In this document: positions 9,965 to 19,693 of the stretch, piece by piece
How the letters are laid out: every line of letters starts with the position of its first letter
Position numbering within the stretch: the first letter of the stretch is position 1
Program-made: the position numbers and the translations under genes
Notes under the pieces: generated by a model
Seen by the model: only the letters and a program-made list of their open reading frames with translations
What the model was told of the DNA's origin: nothing
Database searches by the model: none
Assembly (NCBI GenBank): GCA_008330645.1
Contig: VLTN01000025.1
Coordinates: 1-64,000 of the forward strand
Direction of reading: 5' to 3'
Length of the DNA: 64,000 nt
Source of the DNA: Cafeteria roenbergensis
Taxonomy: Eukaryota; Sar; Bigyra; Bicosoecida; Cafeteriaceae

Positions 9965-12496
9965 TCACGCAAAGCCCACCAAGCCCCTAAGGAACCGGTG
10001 CTCCGCCCCCGCTGACGCCGCCACGCCTGACCGCGCGATGCCCTCGCGTGCTGCGCGGAGCAGCTCGTGGACTTCGGAGCTGCTGAGCGCCAGCCCCAGG
10101 CCCGACCCCGGCCCCGGGCCAGACTCCGAATCTGAAGGCACCGGCTCGCCGCCCAGCGACGAGGCCCCGCCGGCTCGATTCGTGCTGTTCGCTGCAAGCT
10201 GCGCACGCGGCTGCGGCGGCAGCGGATGGGGCGCGTCCACACCGGCCGTGGCCGTGCCGCTTCGGGCCGCGGCCGCGAGGCCGCTCTCTCGGCGGGCCCG
10301 CGATGCAGCGGCAGTCTCGGAGTTTCGCATCTGCTCCGAAACCCGCTCCGCCCAGCGGCGCAGCGCGTCCACGCGCAAGCCCATGCGGTGCAGCTGCTGG
10401 CGCTCGCGCGGTAGCCGCAGCTGCCCTGCCGTCCTGGCAGCCATTCTCCAGAGCACGGCGCGGAGAAGGCGGGCTTGGCCTGCGGCCGAGCGGGCGCTGC
10501 CGATGGCGCCGCGCCCGCCTGGGTCCGCGTCTCGGAACGGCGGCGAGTTGCTGCTTCCACCGGCGGGCCCCTGGAATGACTCGTCCTGTGGCCAGGACGA
10601 CGAGCCGCCCGCGCGACGCGTGAGCACCGCGCCGACAACAGCCAAGGCAGTCGCCGCGCCGACGACAGCCAAGGCAGTCGCCGCGGCTGCCCACGCGCGC
10701 AGCCGCGCCACAGACCACGAGCCCTCGCCGGCCTCGCAGGAGGCCGCCACCCCTCCCGCCCGATGCCAGCCGAGGCAGCTGGAGGCGCGCCCTGCGGCCT
10801 CTGCGGCCTCTCTCCACCCGACGGCGCTGCACGCAGCCGAGCCCGCAGCCAGGCCCAAGCCTGCGGCCGCGTCCACCGCCCGCTGAAAGACAAGTCCCGT
10901 CCTCTCCCAGGCGGCGGATGCGCCCGCAGCGACCAGGCCGACGAGGCCCCGGCTGCGGCGGCCGCCGTCCGACCCAGCCTGGTTGCCGGGGGCCGCGCCG
11001 GCCGCGCTGCCGCCCGGACGCTCACGCCCAGTCGGCGCGCCTGTGGCAGGCGGTGCGCCTGTGGCAGGCGGTGCGCCTGCGGGTGCGCCCCAATCGACGC
11101 CCTCGCTGGCCCGAACCGTGCGGTCAGCTGCGTCTATGCCCCTCCCCGACGGAGCGCGCTCTGTCGGCAGCATTGGGGGCACGTTTGTGGCGCCGCTCTC
11201 TGACTGTCGGCGCGCCGGCCGCGCAAACCTCCCCGCCGGCAGCAGCCCCAGTCCGGAGCCGCGTCCGCTCTCACCGGCCCCCTGATCGCGGGGCGCGGCC
11301 CAGCCGCCGCCCCGCTGCCCAGGCGGCGGAGGCAGCGCTGCACCGCCACCTTCAGCCGCCCCATCCGTCGAGCCTCGCGCCTCCGCCCGCCGCGAGGCTC
11401 CGGCCGCAACGCCCGCAGAGCCTCCTCCCGCCGCTGAGTCGCTCTCGCTGCGCCGCTCTTGGCTGGCACTCGTGTCCGGGGCCGCGTGTCCCGCCGCTGG
11501 CGCGTCCAGAGGCGAGCGGTCCGCGACAGGGGCGTCTGCTGGCCTCCACGGCAGCCCGGGCAGCACTGCCGCAAGCGAAAACGCTTCCGCAGGGCGGCCG
11601 CTGCGGCCACGGGGCGCCCTCGGGGGCGCGCCAGGCGCCACGCCGTGGCCGCTCGGCCGCCGTTCCCACGCGGCCTCTTCGCCGCGCACGCCCATCGCTT
11701 CCGTGTCGGGGGCAGGCGCGGCAGCGAGGAGGGCCTCCAGGGGCTGAAGCGCCCCGTCCAGCGCGGCGCCCGCAGCACCGCAAGCCCAGCTACGGGCGGC
11801 GCACACGGGGGCGCAGGCGCTTGCGAGCGCGCCGGAGGCCAGCTCCTCCTGCCCGCAGGCGCCGCACGCAAGCTGCGGTGGCAGCAACAGGATTGCGAGC
11901 GCCGCCGCAAGAACGGCGGCACGGGCAGCGCAGGGCGCGTCGCGACTGAGACCGGCTTTGCGGGCCGTCTTGCCGCTCGCACAGCAGGGCAGACGGCGGA
12001 AGCAGCGGCAGCGGGGAAGCGGTGGCGGGCCGGCCTCGCGGGGCGCCGGCGCCGACTCGCTACCAGAGGGTGCCCCGCCTCCTGCCAGTCCAGGGCTCAA
12101 CACCCCTCCCGCATTCAGGCCGTATGCCCGCGAGCCCCACAGCTGCTCGCCGCCGGACCCAGCCGCAGCACCACCCTCTGCCTTGGCGCGCGACCGCCTG
12201 TCGTCGGCCTCGGACGTGAAGTATCCAGCAGCCGCGCCCGTGAGGGCGACCGAGACCACAAGCAGCAGCAGCCCGCTGAGCGACGGCACCGCCGCGTACC
12301 ACCAAATCGAGCTGGCCACGTACGACGCCACGGCGGACGCCCGGGTTGCGTGACTGGCCACGCGGCCGAACTCGGCAGGGAAGGCCGCTCGCGCAACAGC
12401 GAGCCCGAGAGCCGAGAGCAACAATGCCCTTGTTGCAAGCACCGCAGTGCGAGATGGCAGCCTGCTCGTTGCCGCGGCCTGTGGCGCGGCTGCCAT
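9965..12496 (-). CDS. Uncharacterised multi-pass membrane protein
   Basis: A single uninterrupted frame of 843 codons from the ATG at 12496. The frame stays open further upstream, but this is the first Met followed by an ordered N-terminus. Hydrophobic segments are visible at about 17-37 and 60-90 (one or two spans, with SGLLLLVVSVALTGAAAGYF), a third near 190-215 (AAVLAAALAILLLPPQLACG) followed by a Cys-rich patch, and one near 590-615 made of the tandem repeat ATALAVVGA. Between them lie long Ala/Gly/Pro/Arg disordered stretches, including a GAPPAT duplication. The C-terminal quarter has a helical, Arg-rich segment (LRRWAERVSEQMRNSE). No family was recognised. It diverges from the RMDN-like gene, 365 bp away. 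Confidence 0.5.
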   Translation of the reverse strand: MAAAPQAAATSRLPSRTAVLATRALLLSALGLAVARAAFPAEFGRVASHATRASAVASYVASSIWWYAAVPSLSGLLLLVVSVALTGAAAGYFTSEADDRRSRAKAEGGAAAGSGGEQLWGSRAYGLNAGGVLSPGLAGGGAPSGSESAPAPREAGPPPLPRCRCFRRLPCCASGKTARKAGLSRDAPCAARAAVLAAALAILLLPPQLACGACGQEELASGALASACAPVCAARSWACGAAGAALDGALQPLEALLAAAPAPDTEAMGVRGEEAAWERRPSGHGVAPGAPPRAPRGRSGRPAEAFSLAAVLPGLPWRPADAPVADRSPLDAPAAGHAAPDTSASQERRSESDSAAGGGSAGVAAGASRRAEARGSTDGAAEGGGAALPPPPGQRGGGWAAPRDQGAGESGRGSGLGLLPAGRFARPARRQSESGATNVPPMLPTERAPSGRGIDAADRTVRASEGVDWGAPAGAPPATGAPPATGAPTGRERPGGSAAGAAPGNQAGSDGGRRSRGLVGLVAAGASAAWERTGLVFQRAVDAAAGLGLAAGSAACSAVGWREAAEAAGRASSCLGWHRAGGVAASCEAGEGSWSVARLRAWAAAATALAVVGAATALAVVGAVLTRRAGGSSSWPQDESFQGPAGGSSNSPPFRDADPGGRGAIGSARSAAGQARLLRAVLWRMAARTAGQLRLPRERQQLHRMGLRVDALRRWAERVSEQMRNSETAAASRARRESGLAAAARSGTATAGVDAPHPLPPQPRAQLAANSTNRAGGASSLGGEPVPSDSESGPGPGSGLGLALSSSEVHELLRAAREGIARSGVAASAGAEHRFLRGLVGFA

Positions 12497-12861
12497 CGCG
12501 GAGCGCGTTCTTGCGCAGTTCTTCCGCGGACGCCCTGGAGCAGCCGCTGCACGACCCGCCCGGCGAAGGTTTGCCGGTCCAGTACGAGCAAGCCTTTGCG
12601 AGGCGGCCGGCCCCGGCCAGGCGCGAAGCTGTGACCGGGCAGGCCGCCTGGAATCGAACTCGGCGGGCCGATCGCGCGTGGGTTGCTCGCCGGCGGCTCT
12701 GTCTTGCTCGACGCTCCCTCGTTCTGCTCGTGGTGGAGGTCCCCGGATGAGGCGCCGCGCTGCGCTCGCACTTTCCACGCGGTCGCGAACAGGGCCGGCT
12801 GCGCAGGTCTCCGGGCGCCGACTCGCTTCGCGCCAGCAGATCAAGGGCACAGCCGAGGGCT
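12497..12861. promoter_or_regulatory. Divergent promoter region
   Basis: This region of 365 bp lies between two ATG codons on opposite strands and so must hold the promoters and 5' leaders of both the membrane-protein gene and the RMDN-like gene. No specific motif was recognised. Confidence 0.35.
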
Positions 12862-14872
12862 ATGGACAACTGGGCGCTCGCCGCCGGGGTTGCCGCTTCC
12901 GTGGTCGGGCTCATTGCAGTGGGCACGTGGGTCTGGGCGGCGTCGCCATCGACGGCTGGTCCGCCCAGTGGCCCTGGGAGCGCGGGCGGTGCGTCCCCCG
13001 GCGTGGCGGAGGCGGTGGGCCAGAGGGCAGCGGAGGAGCGGGTGCTTGAAGCAGTCCACGTGAGTCAGTCCGCCCCTCGCGGCGCTGTCGCCCGTGCTCC
13101 TCCTGGCCGACGCGGGACGGAGAGTGCTGAACGGGCCGCCTTTCCTCTCGTGTGCTGCTCGGTGGCGGTGCTGGGCTCGCAGGCGGACGAGCTGTTGGAC
13201 TGGGTTCCCGACGACGAATCTCAATCGGAGGACGATGCAAGCAGCCACGCCTCCGTCGCTAGCAACGAGAGTGCAGAACAGAGCGCGACTATGGGATGGG
13301 CAGGCTCGCTGGCTTCGGCTGAGATGGTGAGTTCCGGCGGCGGACGCCTTCGCAGCGCGGGACCTGCGTCGCGGGATCGCAGGCCGACGAGCGCGCGCCG
13401 CACCCCCAGGAAGGCCCTCGCAGCAGCGCCTCACGCGGTGTGCGTGATTTTCTGCGTTTTGTCTGTTGCCTGCGCGCACGCTCTCTCTCTCGCCTGTGTC
13501 GCAGATGGATTCGTGGCCCCGCGTGGGCGTGCTCGTTGTGCTGCTGCTGCTGGTCGTTGCGGGCGTTGCCATGTTCTTGGGCTCGCTGCTCGACGGGCAG
13601 CCCGCCGGTCCGGGCATGGCCTCGTCGACGAGCGCGGCCGCCGCATGGGCGGTGCTCGGCTCCGCGATCTCGCTGGGCGTCGCGCCTGTCCTCAAGGGGG
13701 CAGCGCCTCGAGGGGGCGCCGCGGAGCGGTCGCCAGCAGTGTGGGACCGAAACGACGCCGCCCCAAGCAAGAAGGGCTTCGGGGGCGACCAGGGGCGCGG
13801 CAGCCCCACGGGGCCCGCACGGCGACCCGACCGGGATCAGGCAGCCGATGAGGATCCGGCGACGCCGAGCAGCGCTGGCAGCGACAGTCGCGCCGCCGCA
13901 GCCCCTGCACGCGGCACGGCGAGCGCCGCCGGAGGGGAGGCAGCGGCCGGAGGAGAGGCAGCGGCCGGAGGGGAGGCAGCGGCCGGATCTGGCGCCGCTC
14001 CCGCTGACACGGCTGGTTCTGCTGCCGCCACCGCTGCTCCAAACGACGCTGCTGGCGCCGCCCCGGCCTGGGAGCGCGCTGCGGCCGAGTGCGACGAGCT
14101 GCACCGGACTGAGCGCTGGAGCGAGGAGCTGACAACGGCGCGCGAAGCCGTGGCCGCCGCCGCGGGGGCGGGTGACCGGCCCATGGCGCAGCTGCTCTGG
14201 CGACGTGCACGCGCCCTCATGGCTGCGACTGCCAGCGACCGGCGCGCCGGGGCCATCGCAGACGACGCTGCTGCGCGCGAGCAATACAAGGCGGCGCTGG
14301 CGGACGCGGAGCGCGCAGCGGAGCTGGACGGGGCGTGCGCTGGCGCGCTGGTTTGGGGAGCCATCCTAGTGGTCAAGGCTGCAAATGGCTTCTCCGAGAC
14401 CGTCAAGGGTGCCCTGAAGATCCGCGATAGGGCCCTCGCGGCGGCCGAATCGGACCCCACGCACCCCGTCCCCCGCTTCGTCCTGGGGGCCTTCTGCCTC
14501 CGGGGCGCGGGGCTGAGCTGGTTCGAGCGGCAGGCGGTGTCGGCTCTCTTTGGCGGGGACATGAGCGCAACCAACGCGGAGGCGGACGACCACCTGCGGG
14601 CCGCCGTGCGCTTGTGGGACGAGGGCGCCAGGGCCGGGCCGGGGGCCGCCCCCTTCGCTGCCTACCTGCCGGCCGCGCCCTGGAGGAGCGTCCTCGTGTC
14701 GGCGGCCTCAGCGCGTGTGCGCGCGGCGACGGATGCGGGCCGCAACGTGGCGGCTGCCAAGGCCGAGGCGAGGGCGCTGCTGGCGCGCGCCCGCGAGGGG
14801 CCACAGGCCACTGCTGACGAGAGCGCTGAAACGAACAAGGACCTGGATGCGGCTGCCACCGAGGCGGCCTAG
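12862..14872 (+). CDS. RMDN/FAM82-like TPR protein with N-terminal membrane segments
   Basis: Three exons, 12862-13059, 13183-13326 and 13505-14872, give 569 residues. Introns of 123 and 178 nt are phase 0 with GTGAGT donors and TCGCAG acceptors. A hydrophobic span lies at about 7-27 and a stronger one at about 121-143 (VGVLVVLLLLVVAGVAMFLG). Between them is an acidic Ser-rich stretch. The linker has GGEAAA three times (18-bp DNA repeat). The second half matches regulator of microtubule dynamics/PTPIP51 proteins: LLWRRARALM, ALVWGAILVVKAANGF, KIRDRALAAAESDPTHPVP, then LGAFCLRGAGLSWFERQAVS and a second TPR-like pair. Animal relatives sit on mitochondria or spindles and tether ER to mitochondria. 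The family is known; the membrane here is inferred. Exon 3 begins exactly with an in-frame Met. Confidence 0.85.
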
Positions 14873-15304
14873 GCAGGCCGCGCTGAAGCGGCGACGCCTG
14901 CGCGGAGGCTGCGCCGCCGCCGGAGGAGCGACGTGCTCCCTCGCGCGCTCCCTCGTGCTTCCTCGCGCGCTCTCGCTTGTGGGTGTGTGGGTGTGCGCGC
15001 GGGCAGCCGCAGTCAAACCCGGGCGCGTCGAGGTCGGTGAGGGGCGCGAGCGCGGGTCTGAGTCGCCTTGGCGGTGACACTCCTGCACACGAGCAGCTGC
15101 AGGCGATGCAGCTTCGCGGGTGAAAGCCGCGCGTGCGCGAGGCGGGGCGGGAACCGGGCGAGTGGTCGTGGGTGCGGGGCGTCACACGCTGCCGGGGGCG
15201 TTGTTTGGGGGGATGCGGGGCGACACACGATTCCTCTCAGTCCATTTGCATGCTGGCACCGTGAACGCCCGGGCCGGTCATCCGGCGGAGTGCCGTGCTG
15301 GCGC
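14873..15304. other. Convergent intergenic region
   Basis: 3' flanks of the RMDN-like gene and of U2AF65. A run of ctcgcgcgctccctcg words at 14938-14970 and gtgtgtgggtgtgcgcgcgg near 14985 are simple sequence. No gene is seen. Confidence 0.4.
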
Positions 15305-16994
15305 TCAGTCCACGTCCACCTGAGGCGCAGCTGCCTCCGAGCCGGCGGCTGCCGGGGCCGTGGCGATTGCCGCCTCGAAGTCTGCCTCTGGGACGCAGTG
15401 GGCCGTGACGACGCGGCCGTCGAAGCGCCTGCCAGTGAGCTTCGCGGCGGCAGAGGCAGCGCCCTCCGCTGTGGCGAATCGCACGAGGACGGGCACGCTG
15501 TCGGGGGCGTCGCCTGGCTTGGGGTTGCACAGAGGCCCCGTGCCGGAAGGCGACGGGCGGTGGATGGAGACGACGGGGGCGAGCGGGCGCGCCTCCACAG
15601 CGACGTCCTCCGCTACCTCTGCCCAGTCCTGCGCAGTGGCCACTTCGGACTGCAGCACCGTGTTCCGTAGGAGGACGCAGGGCGAAGGGGCGCACGCGAG
15701 CGGCTCGTCCACGCGCATCACTCGAACGTGCAGAGGCTCGTCGCTGGCAACCAGGCCGTCGAGCGCGACCGCAGTCTCGGCCTCGGTGGGGCTGGAGAAC
15801 TCCACCACGACGCGCGTCGGGGTCTCGCCGGCGGGCAGCATGAGGCAGCGGGTGATTGTGCCGAAGCCGCCGAACATCTCGCGCATGTCGTCCTCCGCGA
15901 AGACGCCCACGCCGCCGGTCACGTCCACGGCGGAGCTGGTGCGGTCAGGCTCGGGAGCCGGCGGCGCCCCTGCCGAGGTGGCCGGCCCGGCCGACGGCTG
16001 GGCGGCAGACGCAGACACGGACGTCTGGGCGAGCGCCGCGGCCCCCATGGAGGCAGTCACCACGCCCGAAGACTGCGATACTGGGACGCCCGCTGTCATG
16101 GGGACGGGCGCAGCGGAAGCCGGAGTCGACGCCGCAGGCGTGACGGCGGCAGCGGCGGGGACGACGGCGGGGGCCGACGCGGCGGGCTGCGGGGCCGCGG
16201 GCGCGTCGGGGAGGAAGTGCAGCGGGACGCCGGGGCGCGCAGACGCGATGCGCTGCACGGTGAAGGGGAAGATGGCCCCTGCGGGCCAGTCAGGGCCGGC
16301 CTTGTCGGGCACTCCTTGGGCCATGAGCTCGCGGATGTGCTGGGCGGCCTGGGGCATGGTGACGCTGTCGTCGCCGTAGAGGGAGACGAAGGCCTTGGGG
16401 CGGCCGAACTTGAGCTGCAGGGCTCCGAGCGCGAGGCCGCCCATGGCGATGGCCATGATCGTCTCCTCGATGGAGCGGAACTCTGCAAACCCAAACTGCG
16501 CGCCGGAGTTGACGCGGCAGCTGATGATTGGGCCGCTGGTGGCCAGCTGGCCGCCGACAGGGATGGGGCCGCCGCCCTTGATCACAAGGCCTGCAGCGAT
16601 GATGTGCGCGTTGAGGAAGGCGAGCAGGTGCGGGCCGGTTGTGGCAGGGGGCAGGTTGCCGATGTAAATCTCGCGCAGCGGCTTGGTCGCCTGCGCCCTG
16701 GCCGACTCCGGCAGCAGGTAGGTGGGCATGGTCGGCGAAGCGGGGGCCACCTCGCTGGATGCCAGGGCCTTGGACGAGAGCGCTGCGATGGCAGCCATGG
16801 CGGCAGCAGGCAGGCCACCGGGAGCAGCGGGGGCTGCCGGGGGATCGGCCGCTGATGCAGCCGGCGCTGCTTCCGTCGAGGAGGAGGAGGAGGAGGAGGA
16901 GGAGGAGGTGTCAGTCGGCCCGCTGGTTGCTGGCACAGCCGGCGCTTCTGGCGCGGGCTTGGCGGGCGCAGGCGCCGCTGTTGCATCCGAAGAG

Positions 16995-17029
<35 letters not shown>

Positions 17030-18297
17030 GGACGGGGCTGCCGGCGCCGGCGCCTCCGCCGCTGCGCGGTTCACTCTCGCGAGGATCTCAGCCACACTCG
17101 TGCCCTGTGGCGGGGCATCTGCGTCTGCGTCAAAGGTACGGTGGCTCGGGCGCGAGCGGCTGTGGCTGCGCCGGGAATCGTGTTCGCGGCCGCGAGAGCT
17201 GCCGCGGTAGCCGTCGTGATCACGGCCGCGAGAGCTGCCGCGGTAGCCGTCGTGATCACGGCCGCGAGAGCTGCCGCGGTAGCCGTCGTGATCACGGCCG
17301 CGAGAGCTGCCGCGGTAGCCGTCGTGATCACGGCCGCGAGAGCTGCCGCGGTAGCCGTCGTGGTCGCGGGAGTAGCCGCGGTCGCGCGACGGCTCACGGC
17401 CGCGGGAATAACCGCGGTCGCGCGAGTAGCCGCGGTCACGGGAGTAGCCCCCGCCCCTGCCGTAGTCGTCCCGCGAGTAGCTTGCCCCGCGTCGGTGGTC
17501 GCCATCACGAGAATATCCCCTGGAGGAGACGTGACGGTCCCGCGAGTAGCCAGGGCTCCGGCTCCTGCTGCCCGACCGGTCGCGCCCGTGACGGCGACTG
17601 CTGCGGTACTCGTCATCGTCAGCGCGCGAGGACCCGGCGTGGTGAGACCTGCGATCGGCCCTGTCAGGCACATCGTCCGCATCGCGCGGGCGCTTTCGGC
17701 GGTCAGACTCGTACCGGTCTCCGTCTACCCTGCTGCCGCCGCCGTTGGTGTCACGCCCGCCGCCATCACGGCGCAGATCCGCTCTCGAGTGAAGACTGCG
17801 TGCGCGCGAGGCGGATCCGCCGCGGTGGTCGTGCCAATCACGCACGCGGGGCTCAAAATGGGACTGCGACCTAGCGGGCTCGCGATCAGCACTAGCCTCA
17901 GCCGCTTTCCGGGGCTCGTCTGCCGGCATCTCCTTCGCCAGCCGGCGGTCCTCGTCGCGGATCGACTCCGGCTCACGCACGGGCACCCTGCGGGCGAGCG
18001 TGACGGGCAACCGCAAGCTTCCAGGGCAGTGAGCGAACTGGGGCGGGGCGCAGTGCTGAGCGCGCGCCGACGCTTCGCGCTCGGCCGCTCGGAGGCGCCA
18101 AGGACCGAACAGTGTGATGGTCTGCACGGGGCGCAGTGTGGCTGGGCGGCACAGAGGCAGGCCGGCCACGGCAACACGCGAGGCGCTTCGAGGGCGCGTG
18201 GCCATTCGCCGCCGCATGCCTCCCCGTCCGCGGGCGGCAAGCGCACGCGGGCCGGGCGTCCTCACTTGGCTTCCTGTGTTGCGGGTGCTGCTGCCAT
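15305..18297 (-). CDS. U2AF2: U2AF large subunit (U2AF65), splicing factor
   Basis: Exons complement(18266..18297) and (15305..17987), with a 278-nt GTGAGG...CCGCAG intron, phase 2, give 904 residues; the first exon encodes only MAAAPATQEA plus two bases. U2AF65 binds the polypyrimidine tract and recruits U2 snRNP to the 3' splice site. The N-terminal half is an RS/RD-rich domain with five near-identical 12-residue repeats (YRGSSRGRDHDG, about 215-275) and Ser and Ala/Pro tracts. RRM1 starts at REIYIGNLPP (about 448) and continues to FGFAEFRSIEETIMAI. A second RRM spans about 697-767 (MREMFGGFGTITRCLML). A C-terminal UHM begins SPCVLLRN and includes FATAEGAASAAAKLTGRRF. It is about twice the usual length of the family because of disordered sequence. 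It diverges from a small ankyrin gene. Confidence 0.85.
17194..17373. repeat. 36-bp minisatellite inside U2AF65, five copies
   Basis: The unit gagagctgccgcggtagccg plus 16 more bases occurs five times in tandem; the last copy is diverged. Its length is a multiple of three, so it adds 12-residue Arg/Ser/Asp blocks to the RS-like domain. Related shorter units (YSRDRG-type) continue to about 17,460. Copy number is likely to vary between strains. Confidence 0.85.
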
Positions 18298-18647
18298 TCC
18301 TCCGACGGCTGGCCCGAGCTCGGTGCGCTGGCTGCTTCGGGGGCGAGGAGCGCCTGGTGCTTTACTTTTCTGCGGCTGGCTCGCGAAGACGGCGGGCGCT
18401 CTCGCGCTGCGCAGGCCGGTGCTTCCGGGCTGAGAGGGGCTCCAGAGGCTCGAGGCGGCTGCTTCCCCCACGAACAAGAGATGTGGCGCGGCGGGTCGGG
18501 GGCCGATGCCGCCAGGCGCGCTGGCGATCCCTCGCTGCTCGTCGATCGTCTACAGCGCATTCCTCCCGTTGCTGCGCCAGCTGTCGTGGCGGCGCCGGCA
18601 GAGCCTCCGCCGCGCGGCAACCGAGCTGGCACCGCGGCCCCGCGCTG
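18298..18647. promoter_or_regulatory. Divergent promoter region
   Basis: This region of 350 bp lies between the ATG of U2AF65 on the minus strand and that of the ankyrin protein on the plus strand. It must contain both promoters. No recognisable element was found. Confidence 0.35.
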
Positions 18648-19448
18648 ATGGACGCCGCGGCCGGGCGGCTGCTGATGCAGGCCGCGTCGTCTGGAGACGC
18701 GGAGGCTGTGCGCGCTCACATCGCTGCTGGGGCTCCAGTCGACTTTGCGGACGCCACGGGCTCGACTGCGTTGCACGTTGCCGTTTCGGAGGGGCTGACC
18801 GGCGTCGTGAGCGTGCTGCTGCGAGGGGGCGCGAACATCGACGCGCGCACCAGCCTCGAGGGGGGCGGGGGGACCCCGCTCCACCTGGCCATTCTGAGCG
18901 GGCAGCCGGACATTGCCGCGACGCTGATTCAGGCTGGGGCTGACGTGGATGCTGAAGAGTTCGGTGAGCACGGGGCCTGGCGAGCAGCGAGCTGCGGCGC
19001 GGCGCGGCGCAGCGCAGTGCAAGGCGGCGGGATGCAGACCCGAGGGGCGCAGGAAACGGGCGCCTCGACGGCGCACGAACGCAATCCCGTCGTCGACTTG
19101 CCGGCTCGTCGGCCTCGGCCGTGCCCCCGCCGCCGCCCCGCAGGCTCGGGCAAGACTCCGCTCATCCTCGCGGCGGAGCACGGGCTGCTGAGCGTCGCCG
19201 CAGAGCTGCTGGCCGCCGGGTGCGACGAGGAGCGGTGCGACACCGACGGCTTCAACGCGGCCTTCTGGGCGAAGCACAAGCGCCTGGCAGGGTGGGAGCG
19301 GCTCGGGGGCGTGCCATCGGCGCGGGCCCCTTCCATGGAGGAGCTGCTGCTCGACCTCGGGCAGCGGCGCATGGCCATGGTGGCTGTCGGCGCCAAGCTC
19401 AAGCCGGCCAAGAAGGCCAAGGGCAAGGCGAAGAAGAAGGCGAGGTGA
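18648..19448 (+). CDS. Small ankyrin-repeat protein with Lys-rich tail
   Basis: Two exons, 18648-18963 and 19144-19448, are joined by a 180-nt intron (GTGAGC donor, CCCGCAG acceptor, phase 1), giving 206 residues. Four ankyrin-type repeats are visible: LLMQAASSGDAEAVRAHIAA, then STALHVAVSEGLTGVVSVLL, then GTPLHLAILSGQPDIAATLI, and, across the splice, KTPLILAAEHGLLSVAAELL. The tail has a helical segment and ends KKAKGKAKKKAR, a probable nuclear or nucleic-acid-binding basic stretch. The intron is 3n long and stop-free, so an unspliced message would encode a 60-residue insert. The partner is unknown. It converges on the RlmM-like gene. Confidence 0.85.
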   Translation: MDAAAGRLLMQAASSGDAEAVRAHIAAGAPVDFADATGSTALHVAVSEGLTGVVSVLLRGGANIDARTSLEGGGGTPLHLAILSGQPDIAATLIQAGADVDAEEFGEHGAWRAASCGAARRSAVQGGGMQTRGAQETGASTAHERNPVVDLPARRPRPCPRRRPAGSGKTPLILAAEHGLLSVAAELLAAGCDEERCDTDGFNAAFWAKHKRLAGWERLGGVPSARAPSMEELLLDLGQRRMAMVAVGAKLKPAKKAKGKAKKKAR

Positions 19449-19453
19449 CAAGA

Positions 19454-19536
19454 CGCCGATGGCGGTGCGGCCGGGGCTGGCGTGCGTGGGCGCGAGCGGT
19501 TGACCGCGCGCCGATGGCGGTGCGGCCGGGGCTGGC
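19454..19536. repeat. 28-bp direct repeat, two copies
   Basis: cgccgatggcggtgcggccg plus eight more bases occurs at 19454-19481 and again at 19509-19536, 55 bp apart, just after the ankyrin stop codon. It is probably a recent local duplication in the 3' flank. Confidence 0.8.
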
Positions 19537-19656
19537 ATTCATGAGCTCCAACGGCGGCTGCTTCTTCAGCCGGCGATGGCGACGCCATAGGCACGTCGGC
19601 CGCTGGCTCTGGGCTCGAAGCGCGAGGCATTAGCGTCGCCCGTGCGCACACTCACG

Positions 19657-19682
19657 TGCTCACTCACTCACTCACTCACTCA
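19657..19682. repeat. (CTCA)n microsatellite
   Basis: About six tandem CTCA units lie between the convergent 3' ends of the ankyrin and RlmM-like genes, ending 12 bp before the latter's stop codon. Confidence 0.85.
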
Positions 19683-19693
19683 GCCGGAGGCGT

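Noticed and set aside
17194-17373. CRISPR-like 36-bp repeat
   Set aside because: The copies are directly adjacent with no unique spacers and encode the RS-like domain of U2AF65.
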